Source: Paraburkholderia lacunae (lineage in GTDB: Bacteria; Pseudomonadota; Gammaproteobacteria; Burkholderiales; Burkholderiaceae). From it: a DNA stretch of 64,000 bases. Below the pieces are notes generated by a model. The model had not been told where the DNA came from and ran no database searches. It saw nothing but the letters and a program-made list of their open reading frames with translations. The DNA is taken from the NCBI RefSeq assembly GCF_003353175.1, contig NZ_QHKS01000013.1:176361-240360 (forward strand), written 5' to 3'. Shown here piece after piece: positions 1 to 8,635 of the stretch. Both the position numbers and the translations under genes were made by a program. Position 1 is the first letter of the stretch. Each line of letters begins with the position of its first letter.

Positions 1-59
1 TGCCCGTACCGTTCGACTGGCGCGCGTTCTTCGATGGCCTGCCAGGCGAGACATCGTAA
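1..59 (+). CDS. C-terminal end of an unidentified protein (partial)
   Basis: Reading from base 3 gives PVPFDWRAFFDGLPGETS followed by a TAA stop at 57-59. The gene would run in from the left edge and end 18 bases before the convergent LysR gene. Only 18 residues are visible, so no family can be named. Proximity to the gallate-type genes at 2-4 kb makes an aromatic-catabolism enzyme possible, but this is inference. The frame may also be accidental. Confidence 0.35.
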   Translation, partial: PVPFDWRAFFDGLPGETS

Positions 60-77
60 AGCCAACGCGCGCGGCGT

Positions 78-1325
78 CTAATTTCCGGCAATGGTGATCG
101 TACGCGCGACGTCCACCACCGACAGACGGATCGCGTCGATCAGCGCACGCGCGGCGGGCGAAGGGGTGCCGGCCGCGCGCATGGTCAGGCCGATGTCGCG
201 CCGGGTATTGCGCAGCTTGACGTCGAGCACCTGCAGCTGACCCGACTGAACCTCATAGTGCAGTTGCTGGGCTGACAGCGCGGCAACCATGTCCGTGCCG
301 AGCAGCAAACCGCGAATCACCGCGAGGTCCGCGGTCTCGACCGTCGGCATGGGCGGCTTCACTTTCATCCGCTTGAACTGCGCTTCGAACAGCGCACGAG
401 CCGGCGCGTTGCTGCGCGGCAAGATCCATTGCGCGTTGCGCATGTCGATGACCGTCAGATCGCGCTCGCGCGTGAGCGGATGATCGCGGCGAACCAGAAC
501 CACCATGTCTTCCGACATCAGCCGCTCGTTCTTCAGGCCGCTGGCGGCGTCATTGTCGCGCAGCGCGCCGAGAATGAAATCGATATCGCCTGCCCGCAGC
601 CCCGCAACCAGCGCCTCGTAGGCGCTCTCGTCGGTGACGACCCGCGCGCCCGGATTTTGCGCGGTCATGCGCGCAATCGCTCTGGGCAGGATCAGCGTGC
701 GCCCGAGCGGCAACGCGCCAACGGTCACCGCCCCCTGGATCTTGCCGTGCAAGGCGGCGATATCGTCCGGCACATGCCGTAACTCGTTCAGCGCGCGGCG
801 CACGTGAAGCAGAAACGTCTCGCCTTCGGTGGTGAGCAGAATGCCGCGCGGGCTGCGATGGAACAGACTCAGGCCGGAGCCGCTTTCCAGCACGCGAATC
901 GCGGTGCTCACGGCCGGCTGACTGATGCCGAAGGTCTTCGCTGCACTCGGCATGTGTCGATGACGCGCCAGCGCCGTGAACAACTGGAGCCGCCGGGTGT
1001 TGAGCAGATAGGCCGGCAGAGAGCCTTCTACTGCCGGCCGCCGGCGCGCCTGTTTGGCGGAGCACCACTGCGCGAGCTCTTCCAGTTCGGCGAAGATCCG
1101 CTCGCAGCGCTGAAGTACGGCACGGCCAACCGCCGTCGGCAGCATGCCCGAGGGACTGCGGTCGAAGAGCGGCTCGCCGAGTGCCGACTCCAGTTCCTGC
1201 ACGGAACGTGTCACGGCCGACTGGGCACGGAACAGCGCTGCGGCCGCACGTGTCGCACTGCCCATGTCGGCGACGAGTCGAAATGCGCGCAGTTGCGCCA
1301 GGTTCAGAAATTCTTTGCTGCTCAC
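78..1325 (-). CDS. LysR-type transcriptional regulator with two HTH domains
   Basis: The protein is 415 aa, about 100 residues longer than a normal LysR regulator. The first LysR helix-turn-helix covers about residues 9-68 (AQLRAFRLVADMGSATRAAA, then SAVTRSVQELESALGEPLFD). A second, distinct one covers about 111-170 (RRLQLFTALARHRHMPSAAK, then QPAVSTAIRVLESGSGLSLF). A single LysR substrate-binding domain follows from about residue 193 to 400. Regulators of this family bind small aromatic or acid co-inducers and act on nearby promoters. The neighbouring gallate dioxygenase remnant and aromatic-acid importer suggest a role in gallate or protocatechuate control, which is inference. The tandem HTH arrangement is seen directly. 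Confidence 0.88.
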   Translation of the reverse strand: MSSKEFLNLAQLRAFRLVADMGSATRAAAALFRAQSAVTRSVQELESALGEPLFDRSPSGMLPTAVGRAVLQRCERIFAELEELAQWCSAKQARRRPAVEGSLPAYLLNTRRLQLFTALARHRHMPSAAKTFGISQPAVSTAIRVLESGSGLSLFHRSPRGILLTTEGETFLLHVRRALNELRHVPDDIAALHGKIQGAVTVGALPLGRTLILPRAIARMTAQNPGARVVTDESAYEALVAGLRAGDIDFILGALRDNDAASGLKNERLMSEDMVVLVRRDHPLTRERDLTVIDMRNAQWILPRSNAPARALFEAQFKRMKVKPPMPTVETADLAVIRGLLLGTDMVAALSAQQLHYEVQSGQLQVLDVKLRNTRRDIGLTMRAAGTPSPAARALIDAIRLSVVDVARTITIAGN

Positions 1326-1383
1326 GGAGGGTGACGCTCTGGCTAGCTGAAGGTTGTTGTTGATGAGGCTGCCCGTGCTGTCG

Positions 1384-2085
1384 TCATGCCGCGCCTGCGA
1401 TCAGGCGCAACGCCGGCAGCGACAGATTCAGGCTTTCTTTCGATATTTGCGTATGTTCCTTCATCAACGCTTCCACGCGCGCGCCTTCACCTTTTTTCAG
1501 CGCGTCGGTGATCGCATGATGCTGGCGATGCGCATACATGAGCATCATGAACTGGCGTTCCCTCGCGGATTCGTCGAAGGCGATCGTGAACGGAGAGACA
1601 AATGGAATCTTGTCGTTCAGGCTCAAGGCGGCGCTGACCGCGGTGTTCTGGGCAGCCTCGACGATGAGCGCGTGAAAGCGCCCATTCATCGCCGCATATC
1701 GCACGTCGTCGCCTTTCTGCAGATGCCCCGCGTTGAAGATAGCGTCGCCTGCCCGCAGGCAGTCCTCGAGGGCAGCCGCCAACGCCGCACCCACTCCGCC
1801 TTCGGCGACCGCACGGGCGGCGAGTCCTTCGAGCACGCCGCGCACGTCGATGGCGTTGAGCACATCCCTGACGCTGAAGCGCCGCACGACATAGCCGCGC
1901 GCGCCGGATCTGTCGAGTAGCCCTTCCGCGGACAGGACGCTCAGCGCATAGCGCAACGGCGTGCGCGACACGCCGAGCCATTGTGCGAGCTGCGCTTCCA
2001 CCAGGCGCTGTCCGGGCGACAGTTCGCCCGCAAGAATCTTCTCGCGCAACGTCTGAACAATCGCCTGCTGGGTAGTCTCGTTCAT
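1384..2085 (-). CDS. GntR family transcriptional regulator, FCD subfamily
   Basis: An N-terminal winged HTH (TLREKILAGELSPGQRLVEA and QWLGVSRTPLRYALSVLSAE) is followed by an all-helical FCD ligand domain, the FadR/VanR architecture. FCD regulators usually repress catabolic operons and release DNA when a carboxylic-acid effector binds a metal in the FCD pocket. I chose the ATG at 2085 (MNETTQQAIV, about 233 aa) because homologues normally begin there. The frame is open to an ATG at 2178, and none of the candidate starts has a convincing Shine-Dalgarno. It diverges from the gallate dioxygenase remnant and the importer and may control them. Confidence 0.85.
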   Translation of the reverse strand: MNETTQQAIVQTLREKILAGELSPGQRLVEAQLAQWLGVSRTPLRYALSVLSAEGLLDRSGARGYVVRRFSVRDVLNAIDVRGVLEGLAARAVAEGGVGAALAAALEDCLRAGDAIFNAGHLQKGDDVRYAAMNGRFHALIVEAAQNTAVSAALSLNDKIPFVSPFTIAFDESARERQFMMLMYAHRQHHAITDALKKGEGARVEALMKEHTQISKESLNLSLPALRLIAGAA

Positions 2086-2475
2086 GGGGAGGTACTCGTT
2101 CGACACCATCCAGTATAACGACGCGCCAACCGTCGCACCACGCTTGCAAACCAGCTTGCGACTTCGTTTCAGCGCCATCTGTTCTGTTTATCGCCTATCG
2201 ATAAGCGGTTGAGTGGAAGCGAAGGCGGCACGCCTGCCCGGGATACCGTGCGCCCTTGATGCAGTGGGGCTCGCAGCGGCTGCTGGCGCGTCCGGGCGGC
2301 AATGCTCAGGCACCTTACGAACAATTTTTCGCGATCGTATGTGGTTTACCCGTACTACCCGGATACCCATGCAATCCATATCTTTGTATCCCAAGACGGT
2401 TGCGGTGGTTGCCTCCCCGGTAGCGGCGACCTATCCGATCGGCGTGCAGCATGAAGTAACGGAAGGCAACGGGAT
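2086..2475. promoter_or_regulatory. Intergenic control region with a 17-bp palindrome
   Basis: About 390 bases separate the GntR gene from the gallate dioxygenase remnant. A perfect inverted repeat, TTATCG-CCTAT-CGATAA, sits at 2188-2204 just upstream of the GntR gene and could be an operator for it or for the LysR regulator. No other coding sequence is convincing here. Assignment of the binder is inference. Confidence 0.45.
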
Positions 2476-2801
2476 ATGGCAAGAATCATCGGTGGAATTG
2501 GCACGTCGCACGTGCCGACGATCGGCATGGCGTACGACAAGGGCAAGCAGAACGATCCCGCATGGGCGCCGCTCTTTGCCGGCTACGAGCCGCGTACGAC
2601 GCTGCCGGTCTGACGGCGGAGGAACGCGCGCTCGTCGACAACACGGACTGGCTTGGCCTGATTCGCTATGGCGTGTACTTCTTCGCCCTCGAGATATTTG
2701 CGCGGGTGGTGAAGATCGCCAACCTGAGGATAGACGCGAGCCTGCGAGGTGAAACGCTCGAAGCGTTCCTGAAAACGCGCCGGGTGCCCGAAGCCGTCTG
2801 A
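2476..2801 (+). pseudogene. galA: Internally deleted gallate dioxygenase (LigB-LigA fusion) remnant
   Basis: The ATG at 2476 starts MARIIGGIGTSHVPTIGMAY and continues DKGKQNDPAWAPLFAGYEP, which is the N-terminus of a LigB-type extradiol dioxygenase with its SH-PTI metal-site region. After about 39 residues the frame changes near 2590 and a TGA closes it at 2611-2613. In a second frame, from about 2583 to 2801, the sequence reads GLTAEERALVDNTDWLGLIR, YGVYFFALEIFARV and FLKTRR, the LigA-type C-terminal domain. Gallate dioxygenases (GalA/DesB) are about 420-residue LigB-LigA fusions, so roughly 300 internal codons are missing and the two ends are joined out of frame. It cannot make an active enzyme. 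Confidence 0.8.
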
Positions 2802-2845
2802 CCGCGCGCGCTCACTCTGCCGCATTCGTTTGGCGGCTGTTTATT

Positions 2846-2873
2846 TCGATACCTGTCGATACCTTTCGATACC
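2846..2873. repeat. Three 10-bp-spaced copies of TCGATACC
   Basis: TCGATACC occurs at 2846-2853, 2856-2863 and 2866-2873, one helical turn apart, 60-90 bases upstream of the aromatic-acid importer. Same-face spacing suggests binding sites for a regulator, possibly the LysR or GntR protein of this locus. Only the repeat is directly seen. Confidence 0.5.
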
Positions 2874-2933
2874 AACAACACCCCGGATTCGACGGAACTC
2901 CGGGGCGGGAAACTATTTTCTCCGGAGACACGC

Positions 2934-4277
2934 ATGAAATCTGCAGACTCGGTCGACATCAAGGCGTTCATCGACGCACGAAAAATGTCGGCATATCAGT
3001 GGCTCGTCCTCGTTCTATGTTTTCTGATCGTGATGATGGATGGGCTGGACACGGCCGTGATGGGCTTTGTGGCGCCTGTCATCATGCACGACTGGAGCGT
3101 CAGCCGGGCGGCCTTCGGTCCTGTCATGAGCGCCGCCATGGTCGGGCTGGCGATCGGCGCGCTGGCCGCCGGGCCGATCGCCGATCGCATCGGACGCAAG
3201 AAGGTGCTGATCGCTTCCGTGTGCTGCTTCGGCATCTTCAGCCTGATCTGCGCCTATGCCGAGTCACCCATCCAGCTCGTCGCACTGCGCTTCTTGACGG
3301 GACTTGGATTGGGCGCCGCCATGCCGAACTCGACGACGCTTCTGTCCGAGTACGTTCCGTCGCGCAGCCGCTCCCTGCTGCTCACCATCATGTTCACCGG
3401 TTTCAATTTCGGCTCGGGAGCCGGCGGTTTCGTGGCGGCTTCGCTGATCCCGCACTTCGGCTGGCGTGCGGTGTTCATGTTCGGCGGCATCCTGCCGATC
3501 CTGAGCGTTCCGTTGCTGCTGTGGCTGTTGCCTGAGTCCGCGCGTCTGATGCTGGTGCGCAAGATGGCGGCCGAGCGCATCGCGGCAACGCTGGGACGGG
3601 TCTGCGGATACGCCTTTGGGCAAGACACGCGCTTCACCGCCCCCGAGCCTGTGATCGCTGCGAAGGCGCCCGTGCGGATGCTGTTCGCGGACGGCTACGC
3701 GCTCAGCACGCTGATGCTGTGGCTCACGTACTTCATGGGCCTTCTGATCATCTATCTGCTGACCGGCTGGCTGCCGACGCTGATCAAGGACGCGGGCTTG
3801 CCGGTCGAACGCGCCGCCGCGATCACCGGGATGTTCCAGTTGGGCGGGACGGTGGGAGCGGTTGCGGTCGGCTTCGCGATGGACCGGATGGATCGAAACG
3901 CAGTGATCGGCGCGGCGTATCTGCTTGGCGGCGTGTTCATCTTTGCGCTGGGCATGGGGACGCTCCAGTCGACCCTGCTTCCGGTTCTCGTCACGTGTGC
4001 GGGTTTCTGCATGAGCGGCGCGCAGACCGGACTCAACGCACTCGCGCCGACCTGTTACCCGACCCGCGCTCGTGCCACCGGTGTGAGCTGGATGCTCGGG
4101 TTCGGCCGGCTCGGCGGCATTCTGGGTTCGCTCGTGGGCGGCGCGTTGCTGTCGCTGGGATTCAGTTTCGCGACCGTCTTCTCCGTGCTCGCCGTGCCTG
4201 CCGTCATCGCGGCCGTGGCCATCGTCATGAATCGGCTTGCGCTGCGTTTCATTACCAGTCCCGTGGCCGATGCCTGA
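2934..4277 (+). CDS. Aromatic acid:H+ symporter, MFS (AAHS family)
   Basis: The 447-aa protein has about 12 membrane segments. The first carries the AAHS-type motif FLIVMMDGLDTAVMGFVAP, with the conserved DG.D pattern of PcaK and GalT. The cytoplasmic loop after TM2 reads GPIADRIGRKKVLIAS, the classic MFS motif A. The family imports benzoate-type acids such as 4-hydroxybenzoate, protocatechuate or gallate using the proton gradient. Its position after the gallate dioxygenase remnant points to gallate or a relative, which is inference. The gene is intact although its catabolic partner is broken. Start ATG 2934 follows CTCCGGAGA. Confidence 0.88.
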   Translation: MKSADSVDIKAFIDARKMSAYQWLVLVLCFLIVMMDGLDTAVMGFVAPVIMHDWSVSRAAFGPVMSAAMVGLAIGALAAGPIADRIGRKKVLIASVCCFGIFSLICAYAESPIQLVALRFLTGLGLGAAMPNSTTLLSEYVPSRSRSLLLTIMFTGFNFGSGAGGFVAASLIPHFGWRAVFMFGGILPILSVPLLLWLLPESARLMLVRKMAAERIAATLGRVCGYAFGQDTRFTAPEPVIAAKAPVRMLFADGYALSTLMLWLTYFMGLLIIYLLTGWLPTLIKDAGLPVERAAAITGMFQLGGTVGAVAVGFAMDRMDRNAVIGAAYLLGGVFIFALGMGTLQSTLLPVLVTCAGFCMSGAQTGLNALAPTCYPTRARATGVSWMLGFGRLGGILGSLVGGALLSLGFSFATVFSVLAVPAVIAAVAIVMNRLALRFITSPVADA

Positions 4278-4361
4278 GCGGCTCTGCAGCGGTCTTATGA
4301 CAAGAGACGGGGACTGTCGGCGTCACGACGCCCGTTATGGCGAGTTTCAAGGAGAGCAGAC

Positions 4362-4904
4362 ATGGGTGGCAATTTCAGCGTGAGCGGAACTGAGCTCAAC
4401 CAACCTACGACGTCCGGCGTTTCGGACTGGCCAAGCCGCCACGCGATGATCCGTGCGGGGGTGACCGGCGGGCTGATCGGCGCCGTGATCATCTGGATTT
4501 ACGAAGCCCTGATCTGGGTCGGGGCGCAGCACCTGATGCCGTTGGCAGGTATTCCGCGCAACGCGACGGGTCTGGTGTTCGGCAAGCAGGTGCAGGAGTC
4601 GATCGGTATATGGGCTTATGTGGTCGGCACGGGCATTCACTTCGTGTTCGCGATTGCGTGGGGCGTGCTGTTTGCGACGATCTGGCCTTACTTTCGCCGG
4701 CGCGGCTACGAAGCGACGTTGGTGGCGTTGTTTTACGCGGTGCTGGCGTGGATCGTGATGCATGTGGCGATCATGATCGCCTCCGACAATCACCCCAATT
4801 ACTACGATCCGGCTGTGATCGTCGGCGGCTTCATGTCCCACTTCTTCTTCACCGTTCCGCTGGCCTTGACGGTGAAGCGAATGCTGCAGTCGCGGGGGGA
4901 ATAG
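4362..4904 (+). CDS. Conserved inner-membrane protein of unknown function
   Basis: The product is 180 aa. A polar N-terminal tail of about 25 residues precedes about four hydrophobic segments (around 32-55, 78-105, 120-140 and 150-170). Conserved-looking features include NHPNYYDP just before the last segment. An AAGGAG ribosome site (4349-4354) precedes the ATG. I do not recognise the function. It stands between the aromatic-acid importer and the porin with gaps of about 80 bases on each side, so it may be its own unit. Confidence 0.75.
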   Translation: MGGNFSVSGTELNQPTTSGVSDWPSRHAMIRAGVTGGLIGAVIIWIYEALIWVGAQHLMPLAGIPRNATGLVFGKQVQESIGIWAYVVGTGIHFVFAIAWGVLFATIWPYFRRRGYEATLVALFYAVLAWIVMHVAIMIASDNHPNYYDPAVIVGGFMSHFFFTVPLALTVKRMLQSRGE

Positions 4905-4984
4905 TACGGAGAACGCGATGCGCGTTTCTCAGCAAGACTGAATAAAAAAGTTCGACAACAGGTAGAAAACTGGAGATCTTGAGA

Positions 4985-6205
4985 ATGATTAAAAGGACCA
5001 AGCGAGTAGAGGCAGTGTTGTGCGGGGTTGCGATGGCGGCCTCGGTGCCCGCTTTCGCTCAGAGCAGCGTCACGTTGTACGGCATTGTCGATAACGGCAT
5101 CGCCTATCAAAGCAATTCGTCGAGCCTCGGCTCGACGAGCGGAGGGAAATCGGTCGTCAAGATGACGCCGGGCGTGTGGGCGGGCAGCCGCTTTGGCTTG
5201 AAAGGCGGCGAAGATCTGGGCGGCAACACGAAAGCGATTTTCCAGCTCGAGTCAGGCCTCAATTCGGCAACGGGCGCCCAGCAGTACACCAACGCGATGT
5301 TCGGTCGCCAGGCGTGGGTCGGTGTGACCAACCCGGCGTACGGGACCTTCACCGCAGGCCGGCAATACGCGTCGTATTACCAGATGCTGTCTTCCTATAG
5401 CCCGACGACGTGGCTCACGGGTTTTTACGGCGCGCATCCTGGCGATATCGACGGCCTCGACACCATCTACCGTGCGAACAACACGCTGGAATACACGTCG
5501 CCGACGCTCTATGGCCTGACGGTCAGCGGCTCGTATTCGTTGGGCGGCGTCGCGGGCAGCGTGAACAGGGGTTCGACGTGGGCGACGGCGGCGAAGTATG
5601 TGATGGGTCCGGTCGGCCTGGCGGTCGGCTTCTCGCGGATCAACAACTCGACGGAGGGCGGCGGCGCGTGGGGTGCGGATTCGACGACCACGAACGGCGG
5701 CAGCCAGATCGGCGTATCCGCGCTGACGAACGGCTATCAGACCGCGCAGGCGCAGCAGCGCTTCGCGGTGGGCGCCGGCTATACCTTCAACAGCGCGTGG
5801 GACGTCACGGCCACCTACTCGAACGTTCAGTACATTCCTGGCAGCGGCTCGAAGTTCCACGACACGGCGATCTTCAATACCGGCGGCGCCGTATTGCACT
5901 GGAAGCCGCTCACCACCTGGGATTTCGGCGCTGGCTACAGCTACACGCGCGCCACGCGTGCGAACGGCATCCAGAGTAACGCGCAGTACCAGCAGTTCAA
6001 TCTCTCCGAGTATTACTCGTTGTCGAAGCGCACCGGTCTTTACGCGCTGGAGGCTTATCAGAAGGCGAGCGGCAAGACGCTGGGAACGAACGGCGCCGGG
6101 CAGATCATCAATGCGACAGCGACGCTCGGCGACGGCTTCAATACGACGCCATCGTCGTCGGCCAGCCAGTTTGCGTTCGGCGTGGGCATCGTTCACCGGT
6201 TCTGA
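4985..6205 (+). CDS. Gram-negative general porin, Burkholderia OmpC type
   Basis: The 406-aa precursor has a signal peptide (MIKRTKRVEAVLCGVAMAAS, cleaved after PAFA) and begins its mature part with QSSVTLYGIVDNGIAYQSN, the typical start of Burkholderia and Neisseria-type porins. Further family marks are SRFGLKGGEDLGGNTKAIFQ, MFGRQAWVGV and a C-terminal beta-strand ending in phenylalanine (FAFGVGIVHRF), as needed for outer-membrane assembly. It should form a trimeric 16-strand channel for small hydrophilic solutes. I chose the ATG at 4985 because GGAG at 4972-4975 is well placed; the frame also has a TTG at 4979. Confidence 0.93.
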   Translation: MIKRTKRVEAVLCGVAMAASVPAFAQSSVTLYGIVDNGIAYQSNSSSLGSTSGGKSVVKMTPGVWAGSRFGLKGGEDLGGNTKAIFQLESGLNSATGAQQYTNAMFGRQAWVGVTNPAYGTFTAGRQYASYYQMLSSYSPTTWLTGFYGAHPGDIDGLDTIYRANNTLEYTSPTLYGLTVSGSYSLGGVAGSVNRGSTWATAAKYVMGPVGLAVGFSRINNSTEGGGAWGADSTTTNGGSQIGVSALTNGYQTAQAQQRFAVGAGYTFNSAWDVTATYSNVQYIPGSGSKFHDTAIFNTGGAVLHWKPLTTWDFGAGYSYTRATRANGIQSNAQYQQFNLSEYYSLSKRTGLYALEAYQKASGKTLGTNGAGQIINATATLGDGFNTTPSSSASQFAFGVGIVHRF

Positions 6206-6247
6206 TCCGCGGCTGACGCCGCAATCATCCCGCTGCTATCCGCTTCA

Positions 6248-6290
6248 TCGCTACACCGCCTGTTTCGGGCGGTGTAGCGATGTGCTTTTT
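6248..6290 (+). terminator. Rho-independent terminator of the porin gene
   Basis: A 13-bp perfect stem (6248-6260 with 6268-6280) encloses a 7-base loop. A short T run at 6286-6290 follows. It lies 43 bases after the porin stop codon and insulates the iron-regulated receptor gene downstream. Confidence 0.8.
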
Positions 6291-6320
6291 CCCCTTGAAC
6301 TCCGCAAACTTTTACGCTAT

Positions 6321-6341
6321 AAATGCGAACGATTCGCATTT
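6321..6341. promoter_or_regulatory. Fur box upstream of the TonB-dependent receptor
   Basis: The 21 bases form a perfect 9-3-9 inverted repeat centred on CGA (core AATGCGAA-CGA-TTCGCATT). This closely fits the ferric-uptake-regulator operator pattern of alternating GCGAAT/ATTCGC half sites in betaproteobacteria. It lies 35 bases before the receptor ATG, where bound Fur-Fe(II) would block the promoter. Iron repression of the receptor is inferred from this site. Confidence 0.8.
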
Positions 6342-6375
6342 GCGATTGTAAGATAAAACAACAGGATGTTTCGAC

Positions 6376-8595
6376 ATGCGCGAAACATCGCTTCGCGGGG
6401 AAGTCATGCAACGTGGTGCATTAAACAAAATCAAAGGCCGATTCTGGGCGTCGAAGGAATTTCGATCATTGGCAGCAGCAGGAATCATTGGGGTGGGTTG
6501 TCCTGTCGCAACATACGGGCAGGCTAGCGGCGCCGGCGCAACGGAGGCGGTTCAAGCCGACGCGGAGTCGAGCGCGGAGCAGGGTGCAAAGCAACTCGCA
6601 CCGGTTCGCGTCACCGGCAGCAAGGATCGCAGCGGCTATGCGCCCGCCACGGTCGAGACCGGGCCGTATCGTGGCCTCAATGCGCTCGATGTTCCCGCCA
6701 CGGTGAACGTCGTGACGCGCGAAGTGATGGATGAACAGGGCGATACCGGACTCTACGACGCGCTGCGCAACGTGGCGGGCGTGACCCGGCAACAACTGAA
6801 CGGCCTCGCGTACGATAACCTGGCAATCCGCGGTATCACGCTCGACAATCGTTCGAGCTACTACCTGAACGGCGTCCTGCCGATCGACAACAACATCTGG
6901 ATGCCGATGCAGGACAAGGAGCGCGTCGAAGTGCTCAAGGGCGCATCCGCCCTGTACTACGGTTTCGCCGTGCCGGCCGGCATCGTCAACATGGTCATGA
7001 AGCGCGCGGGCAGCGAACCCGTGACGAGCGTCTCCCTGCTGGGCGATACCAACGGCTCGATCGGCGTGCATGCCGACATCGCGCGCCGTTTCGGACCTGA
7101 CAATCAGTTCGGCATCCGCGTCAACGCGATGGACCAGCACGTGGAAACGCCGATCGACGGCGATCGTGGCTATCGCAAGTTCGCGAGCGTCGCGCTCGAC
7201 TGGCAAGCGACTCGCAAGCTGTCGTTCAAATATGACCTGGAGCGTATCGAGCAACGTGTGGTCGAGCAGGCGGGCATTGTGCCGCTCGCCGCGAAAAACG
7301 GCGTCATCAGCCTGCCCGCACTGCCCGATGCCAGCCGCCTGCTCTCGCCGAACGACAAACCGACCACCGCCACCGCGACGAGCCAGATCCTGCGTGCCGA
7401 CTATCTGTTCTCCGAAAACTGGAGCGCGAGCTTCACCGTCGGCCAGTCGATTACGCGTCGCGACCGCTGGCTGTGGGTCTTCCAGAAGTTCAACGTCAAC
7501 ACCGGTGCGGGCACCTTGCAGGGCAGCAAGCAGAACGGCCAGATGTACGAGAACAAGAACGTGCGTTTCGAAGTGAACGGGCTCTTCAAGACGGGCTCGA
7601 TCGGCCATGACGTGACCTTCGGCGCGGTCGACAACTGGCTGTTCCAGCCGGACTTCACGACCTATTACTACACCGCGAGCCAGAATCTCTACAACCCGGT
7701 CAGCATCACCTCGCTGACTGCCGCGGGCTCGAAGCAGTTCTACGCGCAGCACGTCAACAATCGCGGCGTGTACGTATTCGATCGAATCGAACTGACGCCG
7801 AAATGGCAGTTCGTCGCAGGCTTGCGACGCTCGGAGTATCGAAGCACACAAGCGGGTACGGCGACCTATGACGTGAGCAAGACCACACCGTCGGCCAGTC
7901 TTGTCTTCAAGGTGACGCCGCAGACCAGTATCTACGCGAGTTATATCGAAGGGCTCGAGTCGAGCGGCGCCGCGCCGGCCACGGCAGCGAACGCCTATCA
8001 GGTGCTGCCGGCCGCCGTCAGCCGTCAGGAGGAAATCGGCATCCGGCATCGCTTCGGTAACAACACCCTGGCGTCGGTGGCGCTGTTCAACCTGCGTCAG
8101 CCATCGGCCGGGACGAATGCCAACAACGTGTATGCGCTCAATGGCAACGCCCGCTATCGAGGGCTGGAGTTCTCGCTTCAGGGCGATTTGACCCGGGATA
8201 TCGCCGTGGTCGCGACCGGCATGCTGCTCGATGCACGTGTTGTCGATTCGTCGGATACGTCGCTAATCGGCAAAACGCCGGAAAACACGCCGCATGTGAC
8301 GGGCAGCCTGTTCGCTACTTACCGTGTTCCGCTAATCGCCGGATTGTCGTTCAACGGCGGGGTGTACTACGTCGGGCCGCGTCCGGTGAACGACGCCAAT
8401 CAGGCGACCATTGGCGGCTACACGCTGATTTCGGCGGGCGCACGCTATTCGACGCGTCTCTTCGGCAAGCGGGCCACGTTCCAGGCCAATCTCGAGAACG
8501 CGGCCAACAGGCATTACTGGAGCGCGGCCGGTTCGAGTCAGCTTGCCGTCGGGCTGGAGCGCACGCTTGCGCTGACTTCGACGTTCGAATTCTGA
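6376..8595 (+). CDS. TonB-dependent siderophore receptor
   Basis: The 739-aa outer-membrane receptor has a signal region (SLAAAGIIGVGCPVATYGQA), then a TonB-box and plug domain. Plug motifs are LDVPATVNVVTREVMDEQGD, LRNVAGVTRQ, NLAIRGITLDNRSSYYLNG and RVEVLKGASALYYG. A 22-strand barrel follows, ending in phenylalanine (LALTSTFEF). Such receptors import ferric siderophores using energy from TonB-ExbBD. Start ATG 6376 follows AGGA; a second ATG at 6406, preceded by GGGGAA, would also leave a working signal peptide. The Fur box upstream implies iron repression. The secreted protein gene starts 40 bases downstream and is probably cotranscribed. The siderophore cannot be named from sequence. Confidence 0.92.
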   Translation: MRETSLRGEVMQRGALNKIKGRFWASKEFRSLAAAGIIGVGCPVATYGQASGAGATEAVQADAESSAEQGAKQLAPVRVTGSKDRSGYAPATVETGPYRGLNALDVPATVNVVTREVMDEQGDTGLYDALRNVAGVTRQQLNGLAYDNLAIRGITLDNRSSYYLNGVLPIDNNIWMPMQDKERVEVLKGASALYYGFAVPAGIVNMVMKRAGSEPVTSVSLLGDTNGSIGVHADIARRFGPDNQFGIRVNAMDQHVETPIDGDRGYRKFASVALDWQATRKLSFKYDLERIEQRVVEQAGIVPLAAKNGVISLPALPDASRLLSPNDKPTTATATSQILRADYLFSENWSASFTVGQSITRRDRWLWVFQKFNVNTGAGTLQGSKQNGQMYENKNVRFEVNGLFKTGSIGHDVTFGAVDNWLFQPDFTTYYYTASQNLYNPVSITSLTAAGSKQFYAQHVNNRGVYVFDRIELTPKWQFVAGLRRSEYRSTQAGTATYDVSKTTPSASLVFKVTPQTSIYASYIEGLESSGAAPATAANAYQVLPAAVSRQEEIGIRHRFGNNTLASVALFNLRQPSAGTNANNVYALNGNARYRGLEFSLQGDLTRDIAVVATGMLLDARVVDSSDTSLIGKTPENTPHVTGSLFATYRVPLIAGLSFNGGVYYVGPRPVNDANQATIGGYTLISAGARYSTRLFGKRATFQANLENAANRHYWSAAGSSQLAVGLERTLALTSTFEF

Positions 8596-8635
8596 GCGGC
8601 TTCATCGCATCGCATCACTTCACAGGATTGTTTTC

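Noticed and set aside
2562..2801. A free-standing LigA-type subunit gene of 79 aa
   Set aside because: The first 7-10 residues come from the N-terminal LigB part read in the wrong frame; there is no ribosome site, and the LigB start at 2476 shows the gene was once a fusion.
6466..8049. 527-aa minus-strand frame
   Set aside because: It is antisense to the TonB receptor, which has all plug and barrel motifs.
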